A DNA stretch of 64,000 nt, taken from assembly GCA_013339895.1 (NCBI GenBank), contig JABACO010000004.1, positions 4,170,392 through 4,234,391 of the forward strand, in the 5' to 3' direction. Of this stretch, positions 46,990-57,399 are shown piece after piece. How positions within the stretch are numbered: the stretch's first letter is position 1; every line of letters begins with the position of its first letter. Position numbers and translations under genes: made by a program. Source of the DNA: Ephydatia muelleri. Taxonomy: Eukaryota > Porifera > Demospongiae > Spongillida > Spongillidae. The notes under the pieces were generated by a model. It worked only from the letters and a program-made list of their open reading frames with translations, had not been told where the DNA came from and did not search any database.

Positions 46990-47330
46990 CTGTACGGTTC
47001 CGCCTTGTCCTCTTTGTCTCCCCCAGCCTCTTCTATGGCCGCGGCGGCCTGGTTCTGGCCATGGGAGCCATGCGGGTGGTGGTGGCAGCGGCCAGGGTGG
47101 CAGCAGGCAAAGTGGTGGTGGGGGCACTGGTGCCAATACTGGTGCCGGTGGTGGGGCTGGTGCAGGTAGCGGCAGTGCTCCTGCTTCTGCTGCTGGAGGT
47201 GGGGGCAGCTCTGCTGTTGGCGGTGGGGCAGCGGTGGGGGCAGCTCTGCTCGGCAGGGGCAGTGCTGCAGCTGCTGCTGGCGGCGGACAGTAGGGGGGCA
47301 GCAATGTATCTAGCAGCGGTGGCTGCGTAA
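46990..47330. repeat. GC-rich low-complexity segment
   Basis: GGTGGTGGCAGCGG-like sequence, open in nearly all frames (glycine/alanine-rich on plus, proline/threonine/alanine-rich on minus). It may be the tail of the minus-strand gene that follows, whose frame at 47,033-47,545 (YEPKSHALMEYNGG to AATAARYIAAP) runs into it. Confidence 0.5.
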
Positions 47331-47851
47331 AGGGAAGAGGAGTTGGAGGATGTACTTCGTCCTCCGACTAATGCATCTGCACCAATCTTACTTACTGCTG
47401 CACGGGCAGATCTTGTAACAACCTTTTGAGCTATCAATGGATGAGACTTATAATTTACTTCACTTAGAAGCTCACTATCCCTAAGAATAGCTTTTTCAAG
47501 TCCACCATTATACTCCATTAGTGCATGAGATTTGGGTTCATACAAGGAGTAGCTATATGGGAGAAGGATATGGTTTCAGTGCTCATACACAGTTGCAGCC
47601 GTAGTACATCAGATAAGGAAGCCTTTTTGTACATCAGATTAAGGATGACACCCCCAATATTCAATAGACAGGTCACAAAGGAGAAAGGACTACATGTACT
47701 GTACACAACAGTTGGGTCACCATGCATGCTGTACATGTGAAGTGAATGGTTTTGTGCAGATCCCTTCCTTACATGCGTGCTGTACACATGTTGCATGCAC
47801 ATCTTCCTATAGCTTTTTAATGCTAGTGCAATACAACATGCCATGACATAC

Positions 47852-48404
47852 CTTTGGGTGGTGTGGTAGTTCGGTGACCCCTGCGATACCGCTTCTTCTC
47901 GGCAGCACGGTTAGCCAATCGGACAGCGGGGTCATACCAATACCGATTCCTTTCAGATGCCTTAATGGCAGCTGAATTGTCCTCGTATTTCGGCCTTTTA
48001 GCAGCGCGGTTCTCCTCGACGTCCTCTTGATATCGCTGCCTTTTAGCAGATTGCTTAGATTCAATATCTGCGTTGTAGCTGTCGCGTACAGAGGCCTTCT
48101 TCTTTTCGGGATCGGCCTTGTAGCTGTCGCGTACAGAGGCCTTCTTCTTTTCGGGATCGGCCTTGTAGCTGTCGCGTACAGAGGCCTTCTTTTCGGGATC
48201 GGCCTTGTAGCTGTCGCATACAAAGGCCTTCTTCTTTTCGGGATCGGCCTTGTAGCTGTCGCGTACAGAGGCCTTCTTCTTTTCGGGATCGGCCTTGTAG
48301 CGCGCTCGGGCTTTAGCCTTGTTTTGTTGTGATAAAATATCGTCTTGCTTTTGAAGGTATTCTGCTCGTTGCTTAGATCTCTTCTTTCGATTACGCGAAG
48401 GCAT
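47852..48404 (-). CDS. Basic repeat protein, exon 1
   Basis: Starts at 48,404 (MPSRNRKKRSKQ). The exon holds five to six copies of a 16-17-residue repeat (SYKADPEKKKASVRD), then variants (RQRYQEDVEENRAAKRPKYE, ERNRYWYDPAVRLANRAAEK). It ends at CCCAAAG|GTATGT (donor at 47,851), leaving phase 1. Such lysine/arginine-rich repeats occur at the N-terminus of transposon-borne proteins in sponges and cnidarians (from memory, not checked). A further minus-strand coding block probably lies at about 47,340-47,545. A decayed relative sits in both P1 arms (3,765 and 10,665). It lies within a block absent from unit 1, which also points to a mobile origin. Confidence 0.6.
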
Positions 48405-48679
48405 TTAACTTCACTAGCCAAAGTATAAAACTGCGATAGGAACACCAAATAAATTTCGTGCAGGTCGGAGTATTTATACTGCATGCTGTAAAATAACTTC
48501 ATTCATCAACAATAAACTTCTGCAATAACTTCATATCCTATACAGAACTTGCTACCGCATGAGGTACTTCTCGCTGTAGTCTGTATATGACCTTAAAGGG
48601 CACCGTGCAGGTGAATTCCAAAGATATTGGTGCTATTGCCGTTCTTCAAAACCGTTCGTAGCTCGAGTTATACCTTCCT

Positions 48680-48720
48680 AAGGAAGAAGAAGAAGACGAC
48701 GACGACGACGACGACGACCA
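48680..48720. repeat. GAA/GAC trinucleotide repeat
   Basis: (GAA)n followed by (GAC)n. Confidence 0.85.
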
Positions 48721-48983
48721 AGAATTATTTTGGGACTGGGCACGAGAGAAAGGAATTCGTTTGTTTCTCTAAAAGCACACCGTTTTATGACACGGAACAA
48801 ACGTAGAACTGTAGATCTTTGAGTTCTCGTTCCATCGCGACAAAGAGATACGCGATCCGTTTCTCCGTTGTCCCTCCAGACGCGAGTGAAGTTTTTTTAA
48901 TGATATTCATCAATCCTCAATCAATCCTATATTGAACCTGCTGCCGCAGGTTCAGATACGAATTGCAAAGGAATACCAAAAAA

Positions 48984-49148
48984 TATGTAAGGACAGATGC
49001 TCGATCAGTTCTATCCTTTTCTTATACATGAAGCTTGCATGTTGCATGACTTTGCAGCACACTCGTTCCTGCCCTTTGTACCTTTCACTAAGTAATCCAC
49101 CATTTGCAATCTCTTTCACTTTGTTGCGCATTTTCATGCGTGTCTAAA
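48984..49148 (+). repeat. Third copy of the unit 3' segment
   Basis: Matches 39,038-39,197 (GGACAGATGCTCGATCAGTTC to TCTAAAGGCGGTAA) and then continues into unique sequence. It marks the end of the block that was duplicated. Confidence 0.85.
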
Positions 49149-49149
49149 G

Positions 49150-49850
49150 GCGGTAAAGTCAATACGCAGTCGAGTGATACTCCTTTTGGTAATGCAGACA
49201 GTGGTCTTTCATCTTCAGACATGACATATTCTGCAGGAAAAGTCCCTCATGCATTAGCAAGCACAAAGACCTGTTACAGAGTTGCTGTCTTTATTTGTCT
49301 GTATTTATACTACACAACCAAAAATTTACGTGTCCGTGACGTGAGCGCTGCCGATCAGAGGTGTTACGGATGGTAAATACGGCATCGCCTGGGAGGTGTT
49401 TAGTTTATTCATATATACAGGAGCGTAGCGGACTGTACACGCAGGAGTACCGGAAACGTAGTTCTGCCCATCGGAGGTGTTACGGAGCTATTTTTGCGAG
49501 TCCGTTTTCGGCTCAAACTTTTGGTTGTGTAACGTGGCAAATGTTTATTGTGAATCACGCGACCGCTAAAGACAAATCGCACATGGAAACATTGGAGCCA
49601 AAAAGCGCGTAAGTATTTGTAAAAAGGGAGAGGAAGGATTGGTGGGAAGTAGACGATGGAGCTGATGTGGTGTCCGTGTTTTTGCTACCCGATCCGAAAA
49701 AGGATTTCTGACAGTGGCGCTTCTTTTTCAGTCGGGTTTGAAGGGTTAAGTACTGCTCGTGGCTTGTTCTCGTTGTATCATACAAGTGACTATATAGTAG
49801 CGGGATTGGAAGCAGACGCACTTAACACTGATTATCTTAGCTAGCGCAGT
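49150..49850 (+). other. Unassigned sequence with weak exon hints
   Basis: The frame after TCTAAAGGCGG (to 49,376) includes a hydrophobic stretch (VAVFICLYLYY). Another frame from 49,541 (MFIVNHATAKDK) reaches a GTAAGT donor at 49,609. Neither is recognised. Confidence 0.25.
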
Positions 49851-49852
49851 GG

Positions 49853-50405
49853 CGTCTATGGGGGGGAGGGGAAGGCTTAAAGTAACTAGAACATACCGAA
49901 AAATTGTTTCCTGCGGCTAATTGCACTAAAATATATCATCTGTCTTTTGTTTATGGAAATGTAGAAGCATAACATTATTTAGCTTTTCCTGGGTCATGGT
50001 GGACCTCAGATAGAGATTAAGCTTTCTCAATGTGGAGAAGGACCTTCAGCTCTTCCTGGAAAATATTTTCAACAATTTGGCTATTTCTGAAAAGATGCCA
50101 ACAGTCAGAGGGAGTGTGTTCACAATATCTATGAGTGTCCTAACGTTATTGACACTCTTCAAGCTGGAAAATGCGAGTGATGTTTGTCTCATTTCAGCTA
50201 CAAGATCCACTAGCATGTTCATCTGCCAAACCAACTTTTTCCCATCAATATCCTTCTTGTAGAATTCGAGCAGAGTTGATGCTGTACTTGACTGTGTAGC
50301 GCATCCTGAATTTGGAAATGCATTTGTAATGGAAGAGACAAGTGATGCAGAAGTGTTAGTTGACTCTGAACTAGGTCTAATACAGATACATGTAGGAAAC
50401 CTCAT
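49853..50405 (-). pseudogene. hAT transposase remnant (C-terminal dimerisation region)
   Basis: On the minus strand the last 39 codons, ending at 49,926, read SFSTLRKLNLYLRSTMTQEK then LNNVMLLHFHKQ, the hallmark of the hAT C-terminal dimerisation domain. Just upstream, out of frame, the 119-codon frame (50,046-50,405) has FYKKDIDGKKLVWQM and LPLTVGIFSEIAKLLKIF, matching the region before it in ZMYM1-type hAT proteins. A frameshift or short deletion separates the two. A candidate element end CAGTGGCGTCTATGGGGGG lies at 49,853. The other end was not found. Confidence 0.82.
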
Positions 50406-50649
50406 CTAAAGGTGCCGTGGCAATGGTTGGCGCATCTGTGCTGGATGGTACACGATCCGTGGAAATCTCAGATCTGGTCACACACGACTTCTTCACAAAA
50501 AAGTCAGTTATGGAGTTATTGCGACGCTTCATGCTCAAACGTTGGGCAATTTAGTAACTATTATCACATCACGGAAAAAGTACAGTGCACTAATTAGTTA
50601 CGCAAAACGTGTGGGGTAGGGGGGCAGATACTTCACACACACACACATC

Positions 50650-50766
50650 CCCCCCTTGAGATCTCGGGGGGGGGGGGGGGGAGGGGGAGAACCCTCCTAT
50701 GCCCCCCCCCCCTTGAGATCTCGGGGGGAGGGGGAGAACCCTCCTATGCCCCCCCCCCCCCCCCAT
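50650..50766. repeat. Tandem duplication with G and C runs
   Basis: Two copies of a block CCCCTTGAGATCTCGGGGGG followed by AGAACCCTCCTATG, each bordered by long homopolymers. It resembles G/C-rich hAT ends in this window. Confidence 0.7.
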
Positions 50767-50784
50767 TTTGATTCATATGCTAGG

Positions 50785-51180
50785 TGGAAACCATTGAGGC
50801 ACACGTGACAGTACAACTATGCAGCGTAGAACTAGATTTCTTCCACATCTTTACCAAGCCAGTATCTGGGTTACCTATGCAAAGTTTCTCTGATCTAAAG
50901 AACCCAATAACATTTACACATCCTTCGCATTCTAGGTGAATATGGAAGACAGACTGGGATTTATTCTTTTCAATGCAATCATAGTCCTCCATTCAGTTTC
51001 AGCTGTTCATTCAAAGTCAATGATAGAGTGACACCAGGTTTGCCATCATTCAAAACTGCAAATATTCTCTCACTATGGAGCATAGACAACCGGTGTGAAA
51101 GTGAAGTGATAGATGCACAGCCCTTCACGTTATAGGAGAAATGACACTGTAAGTAGAGATGCATCGCTTCAGTCTGAGCA
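50785..51180 (-). other. Possible coding remnant, unrecognised
   Basis: Two overlapping minus-strand frames with protein-like composition: 51,164-50,979 (HRLSMLHSERIFAVLNDGKP) and 50,992-50,780 (FHIHLECEGCVNVIGFFRSE). They would join by a -1 or +1 shift, suggesting one broken frame. Family not identified. Confidence 0.3.
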
Positions 51181-51189
51181 TGTTTCTGT

Positions 51190-53050
51190 GATTAGACAAG
51201 CAGACAAATGTAGCCAAGTCTAAATTTTGATCCCCCATGCCTGAAAAAAAGGTTATTTATAACAATAATTTTAAGTGCCTCTTTCCAGCATTATGGTAGC
51301 CACACTTGAAGGCATTCCCTGTGTACCAAAGTACTGTTCACATCTAGTGGTATTGAAACAAGCATACTAAGGAAGGTCTTGCTGTGCAACGGACGGCGAA
51401 CATCTCAGCCAAAATAAGTGGTTACCCGGGCAAAAAACAATTACCCATCCTTTCACTACTTTCAAGTGGAAAAACAAGAGCTATGAATTAGGCTAATTTA
51501 AGAAGTATGCATTGGTCAAATCAGTGCTATTTGTTGATTGCTTTGCTGTAATGTTTGCTATTTCATTGGTATATGCACATGCGGGACTACAGAAGAAATA
51601 TTATCCTAACATAGCATTATGATGTAGTGAAATCAAGAATTGTACAAATGGACAGTTGAGTTACCATTTGGACAAAGTCTTGCACTTTGTCATTGAAGGG
51701 TGGTGCACTTGTAATGTATATTGTTATGTTCCCCGATTTACGTTCTATTGATTTTGATATATAGTATGAACCTCTGAAATGCGAGATCTCTATGCACAGC
51801 TTCCTTCTTCAGAGAGCCTCTTGTGCTATTTGTCTGACATGTATATATATCTGTATGAACAACTAGCTTTAAATATCGTTATAGCATTTAACTTTCTTTA
51901 ATAGACAATTTGCTAGTGATAGTGGCAGCCATTGTGATTGTGTGATTTTCCTGGACACAGATAACCATTGTACAAGTTTAGAGCTTTAGATGTGGCAGAG
52001 ATAATATATTATCTCTTGATGTAGTACAAAAATGAGATAAATGAGTGACATGTGATTGTACTCTATCGTGCATGGGAGTTTGAACTTTTATTGTACAAAT
52101 ATGGTATCATCTGTTGTATAAATTAATGTAGGCCATCTGAAGTGCTTTAACCAATTAAAGCCGAGAGAACATTACTGCATCAAAGATGTGTTTACCGTAA
52201 TCAAAGAATTCTTCCAGACCCTTTATACTTTATACCAATTAGAAGTTATTCATGTTCACAGCTTTAGTTCATTTTGTTAAAACCCCACTTCCTACTACCT
52301 AATCTTTGCTGCATCATTGCATGATTTTAGACAACTCTACTTTCGATAATACATAATATTCTGGCGTTAATCGGTTAATTATTCCATCCAGTTATGTACG
52401 TTGTCTTGCACTTACGATGATACATAACTAGGCAGGTAGCTACATGTATATGCACTGTGATTAGCAGTGGGAGGAAGGAGGGGAGGACAACATGACTGGT
52501 GTGCCATATCAGCACATGAAGAAGTACTGTTGATGTGGCCACATGTTTCTGGGGACATCAGAGGACTGAATTGATATAAAATAAAGACCATAGAATAGAT
52601 GACTAGGTCTCTGAACATGTACGTGTGTCTGCTATGGAAACCAGTAGCCACATAACAGAATTGGCTTTACCACAGACTGGAAGTAGTGTACATTTAGTGT
52701 CAAAGGGTTGTGAAGGAACCACCCTACATGGAGGGCGTGCACTAAACACTACGATCAGCAGATACAGGATGCCTACCTGCGTGGAAATAATTACGGTAAA
52801 TTGCGATACAATCGAGGTTTTATCGTAGTAGTGATGTCGCTAGTGACCATTTGTGTAATAGAGTGCATTAATTCTTATGGCAATCTCCACTACTGCTATA
52901 AATAGCGATTAATCGTGTCTTACAACGTTGGTAGGTAGGCATAATCCTGCTTGAGCAAACCTCATGTCAGGTGTCCCTGACAGGTGAAATCAATACATTA
53001 CCACTTATGTGCCTACAGTCAATGGTTTTTACTTGCATGAGGCCCTGCCC
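51190..53050. other. Intergenic region upstream of the TRIM-NHL gene
   Basis: No gene or structured repeat recognised. The last few hundred bases probably hold the promoter and 5' UTR of the TRIM-NHL gene. Confidence 0.5.
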
Positions 53051-53066
53051 ATTGGTGACTATAAAG
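53051..53066 (+). promoter_or_regulatory. Inverted CCAAT and TATA-like box before the TRIM-NHL gene
   Basis: ATTGG at 53,051 and TATAAAG at 53,060-53,066, about 120 bp before the start codon. Positions are plausible, function not shown. Confidence 0.4.
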
Positions 53067-53184
53067 TAACATACATTCATCTGGTCCATGACAGTAACTT
53101 TCTTGATTCTGTACTGCAATAGTACAAACAATTCAAATGATTCATTTCAAATTAATAAACCACTTCATTACCAACAGTGTAGCT

Positions 53185-55398
53185 ATGGAGAAACCCTTTC
53201 CACACATTACCTGTACTGTGTGCTCCAAGCCCTACAATGATCCAAGAATTCTGCCATGTTTGCACTCCTTCTGTCTACAATGTCTCCATCATGAGATAGA
53301 GAAAAGTGGTTCCCAACAAATGTTCCAATGTCCCATCTGTGAAGAAGACACCAGCATCCCAGTGGGAGGGGCCAGTTTTCTTCCTCAGAACCTCCATCTT
53401 GGATTTGAAGTAGAGGTAGCAGGGTACATGTCCAAGATGGTGAACAACAGTGATGTAGCATGTGACCACTGCATAGATGGAGGCAATGGTCCTGCAGTGG
53501 TGTTCTGTTGTACATGTCATCAGTTCCTGTGCAAGGTGGCTTATGAGTACCACAGAACTGGTCTCCATCTTTCGAAACACAATATGGTTGGACTAGACCA
53601 GGAGGGAGCCAGACAGCTGCACACCACCATGAAGCCAAGAGATCATTATTGCTCTCAGCCTAACCATGAGGACAATAAATTGAATTTTTATTGTGAGACT
53701 TGTAGCTTGCTGGTATGCCGTGACTGCACTACAGTTACCCACAAAAGTCACTTAGTGAAGGAAATATCCACAGTAGCAAAGACCCATCAAATGGAAATCA
53801 CAGAAGCTCTTGAAGATGCAAAAGATGTAGTGACAAAGCTGACTGGAGCCATTGATGGAAATAACAGGATGATAGAACAAGTGGTGATCTCCAAACAAAC
53901 TTCTATCTTGGCTATCACCCAAGCCTTTGAAATACTTCAGCAAACATTGGAAGAAAGAAAAAAGACACTATTGTCAGAGTTGGAGGCCATTTCACTGTCC
54001 AAGACAACAGCTCTGACCCTCCAGAAGGAACAGTTTGAGAAGATGGTTGGAGACATTGGTCACTACACTGAAATGGCCTCCCAAATTCTGCAGACCCACA
54101 CTGACCATGAGATTGTAGCATTGGGAGGACTCATACCCACTGAACTGCAGGCCACCCTCAAGAGGGTCCACACCATTTCCCTCACTTCAAACCAACACAG
54201 CAACATACCTGTGTCTGTGCAAACAGTTGATCTTGTCACACAACTGTCCAAATTGGGTGAAATTATTGTATTCTTCTTTTCTCCATCTTCAACCACATGG
54301 ACATCCACAGCAGTAGCCAGGGTGGGGACCAGGTACCATGTTAAGGTACAAAGCAAGAACTCAGAGGGAGAGGAGTACCCACATGGTGGTGTAGAGGTGA
54401 AGGGTGAGATGAGGTCCAAGACCCATAATGAAGCAGTTGTGTATGGAGAGGTGGAGGACCACAGGGATGGTACCTACACCATCACCCTCATCCCTCAAAC
54501 TGCTGGTCCTCACCAGCTCCTCATCACAATGAATGGTCAGCATGTACAGAATAGTCCTAATGACCTTGATGTGAGGCCTAAACGTGACTACCATACCTTA
54601 TGTAATGCCCAAAAAGTGATCCAGTGTGATGGGCCATATTGTGTAGCCATCCATGACAATGGAGACATCTATGTAGGGAGGGATGATGACTGCATTTATG
54701 TGTTTCATCAAACAGGTCAACGGAAGAATACCATAGGTAGTAGTGGAAGTGGTGATGGTCAGTTCTCTTCTCCATCTGGTATATCCATCAAGGGAGATGT
54801 GTTGTATGTTGCTGATACTGACAACCATCGTGTACAGAAGCTGACATCAAGTGGAAAGTTCCTTCATAAGTTTGGTCACCAGGGATCAGATCAGGGACAG
54901 TTCAATAGGCCAATGGCTGTCATCATTGACGCCAACAACAAACTGATTGTCTCTGACTGTGATAACCATAGGATACAAATATTCAATGAAAATGGTGGTT
55001 GGTTATTAACCATAGATAATAATGGCTCAGCCAGTTATAGTTTTCAGTTTCCATGGAGTCTTCTTGCCTTGGACCCTCAGGGAAACATTCATGTTGCAGC
55101 CTGTGGTTCAAACACTATCAAAGTGTTTACCAAAGAAGGTGTCTATGTCAGAATGTATGGTGATCCTAATCATCCCAGTGGAATAGCCATTGATGGTGAA
55201 GGTTACAGTTTTGTCAGTGAGTATGGTGGCAATTGTCTCTCCATCTATGATCCTGAGGGAAACAAGATCCACACAGTGGGGAATCTGAAGAATCCCTATG
55301 GTACTGCACTTGATCCCAGAGATGGCAGTGTGTTCATTGCTAACTATGGTGCTGACACTGTATTGAAGTATTGTGTTTCAAAAGTGAATGTAATGTAA
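53185..55398 (+). CDS. TRIM-NHL E3 ubiquitin ligase-like protein (TRIM2/3/71 class)
   Basis: Single exon, 737 residues from MEKPFPH (an in-frame ATG 16 codons upstream is possible; the shorter start puts the RING at residue 10). The RING finger has C10, C13, C25, H27, C30, C33, C49 and C52. B-box 1 (about 93-132) reads LCKVAYEYH, with alanine where a cysteine is usual. B-box 2 has C156, H161, C170, C173, C178, C181, H186 and H189. A coiled coil spans about 195-330, a filamin repeat about 370-475, and NHL repeats about 480-735 (GQFSSPSGI, GQFNRPMAV). The RING would recruit an E2 enzyme; NHL propellers in this class bind RNA or protein. The actual substrate cannot be told. No breaks. Confidence 0.95.
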   Translation: MEKPFPHITCTVCSKPYNDPRILPCLHSFCLQCLHHEIEKSGSQQMFQCPICEEDTSIPVGGASFLPQNLHLGFEVEVAGYMSKMVNNSDVACDHCIDGGNGPAVVFCCTCHQFLCKVAYEYHRTGLHLSKHNMVGLDQEGARQLHTTMKPRDHYCSQPNHEDNKLNFYCETCSLLVCRDCTTVTHKSHLVKEISTVAKTHQMEITEALEDAKDVVTKLTGAIDGNNRMIEQVVISKQTSILAITQAFEILQQTLEERKKTLLSELEAISLSKTTALTLQKEQFEKMVGDIGHYTEMASQILQTHTDHEIVALGGLIPTELQATLKRVHTISLTSNQHSNIPVSVQTVDLVTQLSKLGEIIVFFFSPSSTTWTSTAVARVGTRYHVKVQSKNSEGEEYPHGGVEVKGEMRSKTHNEAVVYGEVEDHRDGTYTITLIPQTAGPHQLLITMNGQHVQNSPNDLDVRPKRDYHTLCNAQKVIQCDGPYCVAIHDNGDIYVGRDDDCIYVFHQTGQRKNTIGSSGSGDGQFSSPSGISIKGDVLYVADTDNHRVQKLTSSGKFLHKFGHQGSDQGQFNRPMAVIIDANNKLIVSDCDNHRIQIFNENGGWLLTIDNNGSASYSFQFPWSLLALDPQGNIHVAACGSNTIKVFTKEGVYVRMYGDPNHPSGIAIDGEGYSFVSEYGGNCLSIYDPEGNKIHTVGNLKNPYGTALDPRDGSVFIANYGADTVLKYCVSKVNVM

Positions 55399-55468
55399 TT
55401 GTGCATTAATGTGATACTCGTAGAACATATTCAAGTGGATGTGATGTAAATATGTGAACATGATTGGT

Positions 55469-55474
55469 ATTAAA
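55469..55474 (+). terminator. Poly(A) signal of the TRIM-NHL gene
   Basis: ATTAAA about 70 bp after the stop codon, the common variant signal. Confidence 0.5.
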
Positions 55475-55559
55475 GTTTATATAGTCTACTGTATTGAGAA
55501 ACATACAGCTGTCATGTTGCCTGTCGGTTACAGTATTAATTGAATGTTATGAGCTTATA

Positions 55560-57240
55560 TGTAGGATTGTTTCCATGGAAAGGGAAAGTAGCGGCACACA
55601 TTATATAAAATTTCAAGTATATGCAATAGAAATGTAACGCTTGCGTTGAAATGTACATGTATATGTCAACACTCTGGACTTTTAATTAGCCATATGGCTA
55701 ATTACAAATCCTGAGCCTTACAATTCTCAGTGCGTAAATAGCAGCCAATATAGAGACCACACCTTCATCATCCACTGGGCCCATTGAGTACCCAGGTAAA
55801 ATATATACAGGGGTGGACCCCGCTCCATACCAACCTAGACTTGCCCATGTACCACTCCCCTACCCACCTGGTAAGGGAGCAACCTTAGGAATATGCCATC
55901 CTAATTCCAAATGTAGCCAAATGGGAACAGCTCTTGGGTCAAACCAGCCCGAACCAACGCCTAAAGCTAACCTAAGCCCAGAGGGTATGATGCTTGGAAG
56001 TCGCTCGCATGGACAAGGATGAATTCAGTGTTACCTGCAATATCCTAAGGGCATTTCAAAGGGAGATAGTGCCAATCTAAGGCGCAGATGCAAACACTTC
56101 AAGTTCAACTGTGGAGTGCAAAAGAGTGAGGAAAGGCGAAGAGGGTGGATGATTTTTGTTAGAACCAAAGACGCATTCTGGAGTCATGCCATGCTGGTAA
56201 AACAGAAAGTATACTTTATTCAGGTTAAGGTTAGTAGAAGTGGTCGGCAGTAGGGAGTGTTCTACAACCGCACGCATAAACACATGCACTCAACATGCTA
56301 TGCAACACACATACACATGGGTACGACATTCTTTTCACGACATGCATACATACCAGCCTGAACTAACCCCTAAGCTAGCCTAGGGTGTGATTTTTGGGGC
56401 ATACCAACCTAATTTATAGTAGATGTTGGAAGCATACCAACCTAATGCTAACTCTAGCCATAGGGGAACAATTTGTAGCCCGAACTAACCCCTAAAGCAC
56501 AGAGTTTGGTGACATCAAATTTAGCCTGGACACCCAAGGTTATCGATCTGGTGAGTGTGCCATACAAGACACACTTGCCCGGTTGAACCCAGAACCTATT
56601 GAGGCACTGGTCCCAGTGGTAGTGGTAGAAACAGAGTCGTGGATAAATCGAGTTTACTACAAGTGTCCAAACCCACCCGCCAATGGATCAACAACCCTGC
56701 TGCTCTAAATCTCTACCACCATATAGAGCCCTCCCTCGTCCCCAGCTTACAGAGAGGGGAAACGTAATGAAATATGGCAGCCCGATGTGCACACTTTGTC
56801 CTACGGTCTTGACCGACACCTCGGTCAAGACGTGGGCTTAGTAAGCGCCAGTACTATATTTACGGGCAATTTACATGCCACACCCGACGCTTGGTGCATC
56901 CTATTGAAGTGCGCTAAATGCATATGCCACAAGCAATATGTTGCCCAAAGAGCTGGAAGACACTTAAAGGTGATTCGCCGGAAAGGGTGCATGAAGTTAC
57001 AGCTCCACTTTAAAAACGATGGCCACAATCCTCTGGAGTCAGATGCCTACCGTGCCAAAGTGAGCGATGATCTGACCCATCGGAAGCCGAAAAACAGCTC
57101 CAATTCGATAGATGCAACCTGTTGGCCTAAACTACATCCTTGTCGACATAGAAAAACGCAATGTTGATAAACAAACCATTGTACTCGTACCCGGACTGTA
57201 CACTTGCCTGCCAATTGAGTCAATTAAACCAATTGACAAT
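55560..57240. other. Intergenic with dispersed and degenerate repeats
   Basis: 55,570-55,740 is a dispersed repeat related to 33,840-34,010. Around 55,815-56,000 and 56,340-56,500 a CATACCAACCTAA-like phrase recurs with AACCCCTAAAGC variants, a degenerate minisatellite. A 126-codon frame at 56,787-57,167 (MHTLSYGLDRHLG) is unrecognised. Confidence 0.4.
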
Positions 57241-57247
57241 GCTTACT

Positions 57248-57371
57248 TAGTCTCGTGCCCAGACCCAATGCATCGCAGCTGCGGGTAGATTACATCACCG
57301 CTATGCGGCGTAGCGGTGATGTAATCCACCCGCAGCAGCGATGCATTGAGTACGGTACGGGCACGAAACTA
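57248..57371. mobile_element. 124-bp hairpin MITE
   Basis: TAGTCTCGTGCCC at the left and GGGCACGAAACTA at the right, with arms matching through GATTACATCACCGC. The tip is TATGCGGCGTA. A TA duplication is possible. Confidence 0.75.
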
Positions 57372-57399
57372 GGGCCAATATTGCTGCTCGTTAAGTAAG

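Larger units (their letters stand above)
39198..49148 (+). repeat. Segmental duplication, unit 2 (expanded by insertions)
   Basis: Direct repeat of 34,738-39,197 joined at GGCGGTAATCTCAAT|AATCATGCAG. Inserted relative to unit 1 are 39,426-40,583, 42,647-43,047, about 43,664-44,337 and about 45,829-48,983. Without these it is close in length to unit 1. Confidence 0.85.

Noticed and set aside
46981..47330. Glycine/alanine-rich protein on the plus strand
   Set aside because: GC-rich low-complexity sequence with long frames on both strands; the minus strand is the more likely coding side.
53207..54828. Several minus-strand frames over the TRIM-NHL gene
   Set aside because: Shadows of the strongly supported plus-strand gene.
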